Of a stretch of 64,000 nt of DNA, positions 48,254 to 58,586 are shown one piece after another. The position numbers and the translations under genes are program-made. This DNA comes from Epiperipatus broadwayi (lineage: Eukaryota; Onychophora; Udeonychophora; Euonychophora; Peripatidae): contig JAQFVV010013064.1 of the NCBI GenBank assembly GCA_028023455.1, positions 124,001 through 188,000 of the forward strand. The letters are read 5' to 3'. The notes under the pieces were generated by a model. The model was not told the DNA's origin. It made no database searches and worked only from the letters and a program-made list of their open reading frames with translations. Position 1 is the first letter of the stretch, and each line of letters starts with the position of its first letter.

Positions 48254-48680
48254 ATATATAGAAGTAAACAGAAATATTGGGTAATAACAAGGAAAGTAAT
48301 TTACTGTTTAAATCTTGAACAGATCATTATCAACCAGGGAATATACACAAAAATGGAGAAATGTGCGTGATTTAATCTGCAAGTTATGTAAGGAAGGCAT
48401 GGATAATATTAGGCATCAGCTAATTGAATGTAAATTCTTACAAGCAGAAAGGGTACAAATAATGAAGTTATGGGAAAATAAATTTAAAGAAAGTGATTAT
48501 ACAGAAAGAGTGTTCTTAGTTTCTATGCTGGGTTTAGAAAAGATAGGGGGATCTAGATATAAAGGTCATAGTGTGGACAAAGACAATGTTGTGGAAATGA
48601 AATGAAGCAGGATAGAGAAAAATATGGGAAAACTTAGGGCAGGGAATGGAAAGGGAAGGGAAGGTGATTAACAGGTCTAA
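48254..48680 (+). pseudogene. LINE ORF2 C-terminal zinc-finger region
   Basis: The open stretch 48315-48605 carries LICKLCKEGMDNIRHQLIEC, a CX2C..HX4C finger typical of the C-terminus of several LINE ORF2 proteins, followed by FLQAERVQIMKLWENKFKES. The downstream part is repeated at 20886-21110. It is the 3' portion of the LINE cut by the 46255-48253 insert. Confidence 0.75.
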
Positions 48681-49330
48681 TTTTTATTTAGTGCTTCATA
48701 ATTACAAGTCTTTCTCTTAAGGAATTCAAAAGTTGTTTCGGAAAATATTATGCTTAGCCAAAATATTTTTTATGTAGTATATTTGTGATCACAATGAAAT
48801 ATCTATCATTTTAAGCAATATAGTTACCACATTTGCTAAATTATTTAGAATTTAATATAAAATATAGCACACAACAGTACTGTGTTTAATAATAAACAGG
48901 GCAGGTTTTTTTGATTAACAATATTCTTAATTAAAATTTAATTCATTATCATCAATTTTCAGTTTTTAATATTTTTAAATAAGATGTTCAAATGTTTATG
49001 GTACATTTTGCATCAATGATAATGAATTCAATTTTTTTCATGGTTAATCAATATATTTATTTTTTATATAAGATTTGGGTTTTTGAACACTTTTAAGAAA
49101 CATATTGTGCTTATTATTCAGCTTAAAGTTGTATATACTTTTACTGATCTAATATTGTGACTGCAAATTGTTGGTTGATGAGATATAGAGAAAATTTATT
49201 AGTGCAAATTAGAATTTTAAATGTCTTAATACTTATTATTAATTGTAATTGTATATCCATGAAAATTACTTTTTGCATGACTATTTATATAATAAAAATA
49301 TTTTTTTAAATTAATTTTTCTCTCTTTTAG

Positions 49331-50171
49331 GTATTGGTTTTGGCCTCATTTATCTTCCTGCAATTGTCAGCGTTGGGTATTATTTTGAAAAGAAAAGGGC
49401 TTTAGCTACAGGGCTTGCTGTGTGTGGTTCAGGCGTAGGAACGTTTGTTTTTGCACCTGTTTCCCAGATTCTTTTAGAATATTATACTTGGCAAGGTGCA
49501 ACATTTATTCTTGCTGGAATTATTTTAAATTGTGCAGTATGTGGTTCTCTTATGCGACCATTGGAATTGACACTTCAAAAAGAAAGAAAAAAGCCTTTAT
49601 TATTACGCATGAAAGAAGCGAAGGAAGCTCGAAGAAGAAATGACTCTGAATGCAGTGCTGCATTTTATTCTACTCAAGATCCTGATAAATTCAAAGCATT
49701 TAATTTTGATGTAGGTGTTCATTCCCACCTCGATTTGCATTTAATGAATAAATTAAATATTGATAAAAACATAAAATCAACAATTTTAATTGAAGAAATT
49801 ATACAGCCTGATCGTAAAATTAGTTCAGAAGATAAAACTAATAAGAATGGTCTTACACAAAATGCTGCAAATGCTATTGAAGAACAAGCCAGTCTTATAC
49901 AGAAAGATATGGTTTCTAATGGGGGTTTGAATTCTGTTTCAGGCACCGATGACAAAAGTTTATGGCAAAAATCATCCCCAGATAAAGAGAAGCAAGTGAA
50001 AAAAGACATGGCTCGACCAATGTATCGTGCAGATATTTTTTATAGTGGTAGTATTGTAAACCTTCCCCAGTTTCGTTCTCAAGCAAATGTCTCCACTTAT
50101 TTAACCAGCATTATATCTATCCCTAAAACTGTTCCTATAGAAGAAGAAAAAGGAATTTGGAAGTTTCTCAG
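49331..50171 (+). CDS. Monocarboxylate transporter-like (SLC16), coding exon 3
   Basis: 841 bp; completes Gly138, encodes residues 139-417 and two bases of codon 418. IGFGLIYLPAIVSVGYYFEK gives TM4 and the start of the second SLC16 signature YFxKRxxLAxGxAxxG (residues 155-170, YFEKKRALATGLAVCG) leading into TM5; TM6 ends near residue 213 (GIILNCAVCGSLM). Residues 214-417 are the large cytosolic loop between the two six-helix halves, rich in Lys, Glu and Ser, with DMARPMYRADIFYSGSIVNL near its end, a stretch I recall in several insect and vertebrate orphan SLC16 members. Acceptor TTTTAG, donor AG|GTAAAT (phase 2). The opposite-strand reading at 49719-50009 is a shadow. Confidence 0.93.
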
Positions 50172-50342
50172 GTAAATATTAATGTAGTATTATATATATA
50201 TAAAAGAATGTGGGAGAAAATCTTACTTATATCTAAAAATTTGATATTCATGTTAAGAGAATACTTTTCCATATAATTAATAAATTTATCAATGACTAAG
50301 CAGTTCTTTATTTACATAAATGAAAATTTCTAATGTTTTCTT

Positions 50343-50531
50343 TTCGAACTCAGAATTTCATATGACACACTACTCTCAGTGCCATCTCTGACCCAGTTGA
50401 TCACACACATGTTGAAAAGATAAATAATCACCAATATACGTATTAACATGTGTGTGATCAGGTGGGTCAGCAATATGAGATGGCACTGTAGTGAGTCGTG
50501 TGAAAGTCTGAGTTCTAATCCCGCATATATT
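50343..50531. mobile_element. Diverged short MITE, family B
   Basis: An imperfect palindrome centred near 50429 (TGATCACACACATG at 50398-50411 against CATGTGTGTGATCA at 50447-50460). It shares GTTGAAAAGATAAATAATCA and CCAATATACGTATT with the full copy family, and GTGAGTCGTGTGAAAGTCTG at the right arm. The terminal TATAGGG has changed to GCATATATTA. Confidence 0.75.
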
Positions 50532-50860
50532 ACATATATAAATGCAGGTTTAAACCTGTACAATGTATTAATGTTTTCTTTTGTAAGTCAATTCTCATTT
50601 AAATGTAAGTTAAATGGAAATTTTTTTTTTTTTTGGAAAAAAAGTATATATATAATAAACATTCACAAAACATGAGGTCATTTTGACTTATACATCAATT
50701 TTTAAGTTTTGTATTTTATACATATATGTGTAGATTTACCTAATTTTGGTTTATCTAAGTAGGGGACTGGTTACATTTCTTTGATATATGATAAATTTTC
50801 TGCTTCTATATAATAAAAAGTTTTTAGCCTAGGACATTTTCAAAATCTACTTATCATGGC

Positions 50861-51064
50861 ATGAGTTTCGTAATCCACATTGTAATATAGCCCTGACACG
50901 TATCAAGGGTAGATCTAGGAAGGCAAAACTTTCTAGCTTTATGTTTTAACAACTCATTTTACGGAATGAGTTTCGTAATTCATATTGAAATATAGCCCTG
51001 ACAGGTATCAAAGGTAGATATAGAAAGGCAAAACTTTCTAGCCTTATGTTTTAAGAACTCATTT
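50861..51064. repeat. 105-bp tandem duplication
   Basis: ATGAGTTTCGTAATCCAC at 50861 and ATGAGTTTCGTAATTCAT at 50966. Both units continue through ATATAGCCCTGACA and AAGGCAAAACTTTCTAGC to AACTCATTT. Confidence 0.85.
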
Positions 51065-51531
51065 GTGAGATAAGTACTTACCATAACGATGTCTTGATTT
51101 AATAAACATGTCATTAGCTCGTATTACATGCAAACAAAAAAAAAAAAAGGATTACTTTAAAGTTAGTTGTTTTCATGCTTTTGTTTATTCTGTTTATATC
51201 TTTCCAAACTCATGATAAAACAATTGTTATTTTTGTTTTTTTACAAGTCAGACCAATAGTTCCTCTTTGTGATAGCTTTAGTAACAAATTCTATAACTAA
51301 TTTATTCAAAAACCTATAGCTTACTTCTAAATATAAGCTCAAGAGCAGAAACATTGTAATTATTACTCAATAACAAAATGGATATGGCAGGATATTTCAA
51401 AGTACTTTTCCTTAATAATGTGTCCGATAAAGTATTTTCTGTTTTAAAATTAAATTAATCCAAAATAAGTAAAAAATAAAATTAACAATATGTTGACAGT
51501 AATCAAACAGCTGTCAAAGATATCATTGCTG

Positions 51532-51650
51532 TGAAGCGTTGTTAGCCGAGAGGTCAGCGCAGCTGCCTTGCAAGCAAGCAGTTGGTTGCAGGCGGTTGTT
51601 GCGGGTTCGCCTCCCAGCCGATGCTATGACATATGGGGGAAAAAAAAAAA
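51532..51650 (+). mobile_element. Young tRNA-derived SINE (family 1) with target duplications
   Basis: Flanked by a perfect duplication: AAGATATCATTGCTG at 51517-51531 and 51651-51665. The head has an A box (TTAGCCGAGAGGTCAGCGC at 51542), an anticodon-arm-like GCTGCCTTGCAAGCAAGC (a loop with TGC would suggest an Ala-type origin, weakly), and the B box GCGGGTTCGCCTCCC at 51601. The tail is GATGCTATGACATATGGGGG plus an A run. Pol III internal promoters are implied. Other copies: 4368, 15963, 58490 (minus). Confidence 0.85.
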
Positions 51651-52322
51651 AAGATATCATTGCTGCTTTACATCATTTCAAATATTTATCTGATGATTTT
51701 ATTATATTTAATAAATAAGCTTTCAAAAATTTTGTCATTAATACCTACTATATTGAAAATCACATTTCCCCCTTATAATTACTATTGCTGTAATACTTTC
51801 TACACAGAAGTAGATTTTTTTTTTATTAGTTAATGTATAGTAAAGAATATTTTTTACATAGGAAATATTGTTACTAGAATACAGATTTTATTAAAGAACA
51901 AAATCTTCAAAGTGCTGATATTATTGAACCCTTTTCTGTGAATATTTGGATCCATCTATTTTATACAATACAATTGTTTCCGTTCCACTTTTCTGGAAGC
52001 TCTAAAATTGTCTGCTTTTAAAATGCTTAACAATCAAATATACAATATTTATCAAATCTCAGCCATTTACTTTTTAAAACTGCTTTATATATCCTTATTC
52101 GCTTCACTTTTTTGCGTAAAGCGCAATCTAAATTACTTAATGCTCTAAATTATATTTCTACTTTTGAAAAAATTTTTATGCTGGTTTTTATTGAAATACC
52201 TCACCAGATCACAGAATTTAGTTTCATCAGTTTCCATCATAAATTGCAGATTTAGAATGTTGTTTTCATGAGAAAAGATTCCTTTTTTTAAAAACAAAAA
52301 AGGATTAAACTTTATTGAGTAT

Positions 52323-53462
52323 AAAATGTTTTACAAGGTAAACATTGATTTACATAGTGTAATATGGACATTTAAAATGATATAATCGTATTTTTTGTCC
52401 ATGGCGTTTCCAAAATTTACCAACTTGTGAAGACTCAAAGTATTAGTCCATGAGATGATTAACTATTAAAAGTCAACCTATGTTATAATTAGGAATTATT
52501 CGTAAAGTCTAGAGTTCAAATATGAATAGCATTTTAAGAGTACGATATTGAGAAATCCAATTTGCGATAGATAAGTTGAGGAATAGAAAAACACTTGAGA
52601 TAATATAGAATGTGAGCTAAATCAATCTATTGTTCAGATCTCCAAAGGAGCAGTCTATAATATTTTAGAAGAACTATGAAGAACAAGGAAAAAAAACTAA
52701 GCTTTAAAAAGTCTCTGTTGAAATCCATTTTAATCCATCATAAGAAACCACATGAACAGCAAAAGGCCAACCCTATCAATAACTACATTGAAAATAAAAG
52801 AAATAAATAGGATGACTCACTTGCAATTATAACCATTAGGCCAAATTGCAGCTTACCTTGCAACAATACATGAATAAAATCATTTAAAATGTTTTACAAG
52901 GTATGCATTGATTTACTTTAATGTTATATGGAGATTTAAAATGATACATTGTATTTTTTGTCCATAACATTTCCAAAATTACACCAACTTGTGCAGACTC
53001 GAAGCATTAGTCCAAGAGATGATTAACTATTAAAAGTAAACCTATGTTATACTATAATTAGAAATTATTTGTTAGAATATCGTTTTAAGAATACAATATT
53101 GAGAAATCCAATTTGCGGTTGTTAAGTTAAGGAATACAGAAACTCACAAGATAATATAAAATATTGGCTAAATCAATCTACTGTTCAGTTCTCCAAAATG
53201 GTCTTGAATACTCTTACAGGGGAGCAATTCAGAATACTTTTGGAAGAATTATGGAGAAACAGGGAAAATACCAAGCTTTAAAAAGTCTCTGCTGAAATCC
53301 ATTCTAATCCCTCATGAGGAACCACATAAACAGCAAAAGGCCAACCCTACCAATAATAACATTGGAAATAATAGAAATAAATAAGGTGACTCTCTTGCAA
53401 TTATAATCATTAGGTCAAACTGCAGCTTATTTTGCAATATTACATGGATAAAATCATTTATA
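52323..53462. repeat. Tandem duplication, unit about 563 bp
   Basis: Unit 1 (52323-52880) and unit 2 (52886-53462) both start AAAATGTTTTACAAGGTA and end with a GCAA..ACATG.ATAAAATCATTT segment. Many long shared words (GAGATGATTAACTATTAAAA, ACAGCAAAAGGCCAACCCTA) are separated by substitutions and small indels, so the duplication is old. A stretch coding-like in part (KSLLKSI near the AAAGTCTCTGCTG segment) hints at an unidentified mobile source; no family named. Confidence 0.85.
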
Positions 53463-55784
53463 AGAATAACGCTAAAAAACCGCTATAACTAACTTTTTTT
53501 TTCCTTGTGAATGAGAAAAACCAACATTGGAAACAATCCCCACAGTGTCCTCATCCCAGCTCCCACATTCAAAAGAATTAGGATTTAGACTCCCGGGCCC
53601 CCTCCCGACAGCCAGATCCCCTCACTCACTCAGCAAAACTGAGTGAAACAAAGAATTTTCATTAAAAGGCAAAATTACTGTAGAAATCTTTTGAAATTTC
53701 AATGGCTGCCATATAATTTGCACAGCGTTTTTTATAAAGGTTGAAATTATTCTTACTTGTGGTAACGTGTTGACATAACTTGTATATGAAAAGAAATTTT
53801 ATCAGCTAAACTGTTTTTGAAAAATTAAAATTTGATCTTTGGTCAATATTAATCATATTTTTCAAGCATGGTCTTCAAATGGCTTTGTTCAAATTAGTCA
53901 TTTTTTTGACATTGAAAATATGCTATTTTATAAATTCTTTGCAGTATTAATGATAGAATTAAATGTAAAAATCTAATTCTTCTCTATTCTAGTAATTTGA
54001 CTAATTGTTTTCCACAGTAATGTAAAACATTTTTGTTATATGTATGTGTGTGTATATATATATATATTTCCTTAAAAATTATAGATCAGCTATGCTGATG
54101 TGGTTTAACTTAGAAGTAGCATTTAAAAAATTGCTCGATGCTTAGTTACAACTTGTTAGTTAGACATTTTCTATAATTAAAACATAGCACCAGTCAGTCT
54201 GATCATATTCTTATAATAATTAATTATATTAAAATACAATTTGTCCATTCATATTCTTCATGCCAATAGTTCCGTTTGCCTTTTAACCAAGTAAAGCAAA
54301 ACATAACCATTTCCAAAATTCCATGCCATTTGTAAGACTATTTCTTTACTTCATCATTTTTTGGCCATTATTTGTAATAACTTTTGTCTAAAACATTATT
54401 TTTACAATATTTTTGCTATCTCCAAAATTTGTTTGGTTATCAATATAAAGACTTCCAATTTTGATTTTAAACTAGTTTTTCTTTTGTATTTTTAAAATAC
54501 ATTTTGTATGTTTTAAACAAAGATTCAAAATTTTAAATTACTTTAAGCTAAAGTACATTACAAACTATCTCAATATATTAGGAAAACCTTTTTTGTCACT
54601 TGCATCTGTATGTATTGTAAATACTCTTGATTTTATCTTATTCTCAAATTACCTCATTCAATATATATGTGACAAAATTTTAATAATTATAACTCCTAAT
54701 TTTGTACCTGGACATAAAAATTTTGGTTCATAATTATTGATTTTGATAATTATTTCATTTGTTCATGAAATAACTTTCATCGTGATACACAAAACAGCAA
54801 GTAATTTTCATGATCGAAGACAAAGATTTTGTACTCCTCACTTTGACATGTTAATTAATGTTTTTCCTACCTCCATGAGCTATCACTAGAATTCATTTTA
54901 AAGATCTTCATTGGAAGTATATTTGTAATTTATTTTGAAGATCTTTATTGAAAGCATCCTTTAATGAATAGGATTTTTAAAAAAATATAACTTCTATGCA
55001 ATGCACAATAAAATCTATTAAATATTTAACAATTTGCATCTGACACCAGTGCAGAAGTGAAAAAAATATATAATGAATATTATATGCATTTTCTCTCTAA
55101 AGCATCTCTACTAACCAAAAGGATCTTTGTTTTGTCCAAACTTGAATATATTTTCAGAAACCAAAAAATCTTCATGCAATGATGAATTTGTTCACAATCT
55201 TAATTTTCTTCTGAAATTTTAACAAATAAAGGCATTATATAATAAAACCCATAAAAATTATATGACTGTTTTTTTATCTACCTATGTGCTAGCATGAAAC
55301 ATGGGCCAAAATAAATTATGCTCAAACTATGTTATCCCATATTCTGAAAAATTTTAATGATTAAATTTTATCTGTGAACTAGAAGCCCATCGTATAATTT
55401 AGAGTCATCTGAAAAGTCAAATAATAGAATAGTTTAACTTTTGTTTGTTTGTTATAGGGTATTTGGAATGTTGTGATTGTTCATGTCTAATATGGAACTA
55501 TGCTCCAAATATAATGGTATAAGAAATCTGCAATATCATTAAAGGTGAAGCAGATGACAAAAGTCTTTTTCATATGACTTTAAACTAAGAATCTTTAACC
55601 AACTTATTGGGATATAGTTGAAATAATTTGGAAATTTTTATCATTATCACAATGTTTTGAGATGTTTTTTATCATTGTATTAATCTATTCTTTTAAAGTT
55701 TGATTCACTATTAGTTTTCATGATTCTTTAAGATTATTTTACTGAATAGACTTGGATGAGTATGAAATGTGGGGAAAAAATTAA

Positions 55785-55926
55785 GGTACTCTAACCCGAC
55801 GTGCAATGTGGCCGCTAGAGGCGCTGTTTCTGTGTTAGCACACAGAACATACAGGGTAGGGCCTCGAAAGCAGACAACGCTTTTTCCTGCCGCTCTAGGC
55901 CACATTGCATGTCGGGTTAGAGTACC
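55785..55926. mobile_element. 142-bp MITE with 8-bp target duplication
   Basis: Terminal inverted repeats start GGTACTCTAACCCGAC (55785) and end GTCGGGTTAGAGTACC (55926), paired over 29 bases with one mismatch. AAAATTAA lies immediately on both sides (55777-55784 and 55927-55934). An 8-bp duplication points to hAT-type (or P-type) mobilisation. The interior is GC-richer than the surroundings and includes GCTAGAGGCGCTG. The two ~60-codon readings across it are consequences of the palindrome. Confidence 0.85.
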
Positions 55927-56528
55927 AAAATTAAAAGTATTGCAAATTAGCTAGTTATTATATTTATACAATAAAATACATGAGTTTTTATTTACTTTCA
56001 GTTGCAACTTAGAAATTATTTTTACAATTATACCAAAACTCACTTTGCAATTTGCAGTATCTTTCAGATATATTTTTTCTCTTTGGTATAACACATTCTT
56101 ATAAAACACCTTATAATCAAATTGATTAAACATTAGTTATATAAAAATGCACCACTAGAAATGATCTTGAGTCTATACATTCCATGTATGTAACAATATT
56201 TAAAAAAAGAGTTTGCATTCTCTCAGATGAACCACAATCTCTACAGATTTAACATAACTATTCGTAATTTTAGAGCTATAGTATAAACTTTAAGAACTTT
56301 TTTGATCGTTATCATATATTAGTATAGAATTATTTATAATTAAAGGTAGTTGGTTTCTGGCTGTTATATATCTTTTTTATAATTAAACTTTAAATATTTT
56401 CAGTAATATAATTTATTGTAATGTATAAAGTCATTACAGCTATAAATTAAAAACAGTGCTTTTTACATTTTTGATTACAGTTATTTACTAATGTATATTT
56501 TTAAACTTTTTTTTTTCTTATTTATTAG

Positions 56529-56905
56529 ACTTCCAAAAGCTATGAAAGACACTATGAAATCCATGTTATCTTTTGATATTTTAAAAAATCCTGCTTTCAT
56601 TATTATTTGTGTTTCTAACATCTTTGGAATGTTAGGATTCTACATTCCATTTTTCTATATTGCTGATTACTCTAAATCAGAAGGAGTAGAAGAATCAAAA
56701 GCAGCCCTTCTGTTGTCAATTATAGGTATTACTAATACAGTTGGTCGGATCTTCTTTGGCTGGTTATCCGATAGGCCTTCTGTCAATTCTTTACATGTAA
56801 ATAATATATGTCTCATTATTGGAGGTGTTTGTACTTTTTTTGTCCCATTCTGCCATGACTTTTTGTCATTAGTCATTGTCTGTGCACTATTTGGATTCTT
56901 TATAT
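56529..56905 (+). CDS. Monocarboxylate transporter-like (SLC16), coding exon 4
   Basis: Completes Arg418 and encodes residues 419-543 plus one base of the next codon. LPKAMKDTMKSMLSFDILKN leads into TM7 (about 440-463), TM8 with NTVGRIFFGWLSDR (487-500) and TM9 (about 510-526), and the start of TM10. Arg491 aligns by memory with MCT1 Arg306, while Asn487 takes the place of Asp302. Acceptor TTATTAG at 56522-56528; donor T|GTAAGT at 56906 (phase 1). The frame continues into the intron for 13 codons and then stops, so at least one more exon must encode the rest of TM10 to TM12 and the C-terminal tail; it lies beyond 64000 or was not recognised. Confidence 0.93.
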
Positions 56906-57884
56906 GTAAGTATATTTTTAAAATTTTATTTCATTTTTTTATTTAATTTCACTATGATATTTTTTTTTTACATAAAATTATACTTTTTTTTTTTTCAAAT
57001 CCTCTCTATGCGCACATACACACACAATTATAAAAAAATAATAATTTTACATTTTGAAGTTATAATAGTATTAAAAAAAAAGTTATTTCACAATGAATGA
57101 AAATTATCTTGCTAGCTGCTACGTAATTTGCTTTTAGAATTGAAATACAGCAGAAAATACAATATTATAGGGTCCTTCAATGATTCAGTAAACTCCCTTA
57201 AGGAATGGAGAACTCTATACATCCATATTTTTTGATATAAAGTTATGTGTACATATGAATTCAGATAAACCTTATTTCTTTTTTATTATTTTTGTTGTTG
57301 TTTTTTGCAACAGTAATACTTATTTTCTAAGCTTACTCTAATCTAATCATATAAAAAACAATTAGGAATACAAAAAAAAAAAACTTTTTTTGAGTTGACA
57401 AATTAAAAAAAAACAAAAACAATGAGAACTTTTAGAGGTAATTATACTTGTTGTTTATATCTATCATTAATATAAAAATTTATTTTTAAAAGTTTTATTA
57501 ATCTTCGAAAGTAAAAGTTCAGCATTATTAAATAATCCAGCACTTAGGAGATTTTACGACTAGTAAGTGGCAAAGGAATCAGCCAAGGTAGACTTTAGGG
57601 ATTGTTAGGCATATGATTCATAGCGAAACTTGGAAGTCCTATCAGGTTTCCATTTATATTGAAGCTTAAGCAGTTGCAGCTAAATTTGTTTATTATTGAA
57701 AGTCATCAAATAAAGTCCACAATCAATTTGGAAGTGTGGAAAAAAATCTCGAGTTAATAAAAAAAAAAGGACTAACATTTATTAAAATAGGGCATATTAA
57801 TTAATATTTATTTTCGCATTAAATTATTTTGAATAATAATGCTATATATTTAAAAATTATATTCAGTGTGTCGTTAAACATCAC

Positions 57885-58045
57885 ATGATTACCATTTCTT
57901 ATGCTTGCTCATAACTGATATTAAAACAGGCAAAACTCTCCATACAGTAGTGCCCCTCACTGCAAGTCAGAGTAATTAATAGATGCCAGAAGGTGGCTTG
58001 CACTGAGTGGCACTACTGTATGGAGAGTTTTTCCTGTGTTAATAT
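57885..58045. mobile_element. Short foldback element related to family A
   Basis: The head AAACATCACATGATTACC (57889) is shared with 20758. An inverted pair follows: 57918-57955 (AACTCTCCATACAGTAGTGC inside) and 58008-58045 (CACTACTGTATGGAGAGTTT inside), with a loop containing AATTAATAGATGCCAGAAGG. The arm is the outer arm of the element at 2587-3205. Confidence 0.8.
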
Positions 58046-58489
58046 TAATAATCATTTTATAATTATTAAAAATTAAATACAAAGTAAGCATATGTGTAAT
58101 TTAATGAAGCAGGCACTATTATTTTATGATGTGGCTCTAAATGTGAGATGTTAAATAATTTACGTTAAGGGACTAATAATCAACAGTAAATTCTTAATGA
58201 TGATGATCAAGTTTTATCAATTGATTGAAGTATCCTTATTACCTATATATCACAGCATAGAACATAACACACATTACATGTATGCTCACAAAAAATTGAA
58301 CAGTTTAAATTTTTTTTGTACAATAAAACTTGTTTTTATCAAGTAAACAGAAAAAATTAAATGCAATAGTAGTTTGAATTACTCAAAAACTCCTCTTAAT
58401 CAGAATATTAATAAATAAAAAGTATTGATGATATTTATCTTTTTGTTTTTGAATTTATTTAAGATGATATTCTGAATAATTTTTTTTTT

Positions 58490-58586
58490 CCCCATGTGTC
58501 ATAGCATCGGCCGGGAAGCAAACCTGCTAACCCGGGACAACTGCTTGTAAGGCAGCTGTGCTGATCTCTCCACCACTAATGCTTGA
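58490..58586 (-). mobile_element. tRNA-like SINE (family 1), minus strand
   Basis: The reverse complement reads an A-box-like GTGGAGAGATCAGCACAGC, then GCCTTACAAGCAG, then GGTTTGCTTCCCGGCCGATG and the tail CTATGACACATGGGG. No clear target duplication. Moderately diverged. Confidence 0.75.

Larger units (their letters stand above)
39005..49330 (+). other. Intron 2 of the transporter gene (10.3 kb)
   Basis: Donor GTAATT, acceptor TTTTTCTCTCTTTTAG. From 39005 to 42600 I see only AT-rich text and one tandem duplication; the readings at 39758, 40711, 41929 and 42365 show no recognisable domain. From 42647 to 48680 it is occupied by a nested LINE, described separately; 48681-49330 is plain AT-rich sequence. 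Confidence 0.8.
50172..56528 (+). other. Intron 3 of the transporter gene (6.4 kb)
   Basis: Donor GTAAAT, acceptor TTTTTTCTTATTTATTAG. It holds a MITE, two tandem duplications, a young SINE and a hAT-type MITE, described separately. Otherwise 53470-55780 and 55930-56528 are AT-rich with nothing recognised. Confidence 0.85.

Noticed and set aside
51541-51620. Functional tRNA gene
   Set aside because: A and B boxes are present, but the acceptor stem does not pair, an A tail and target duplications follow, and the end is shared with other copies; it is a SINE.
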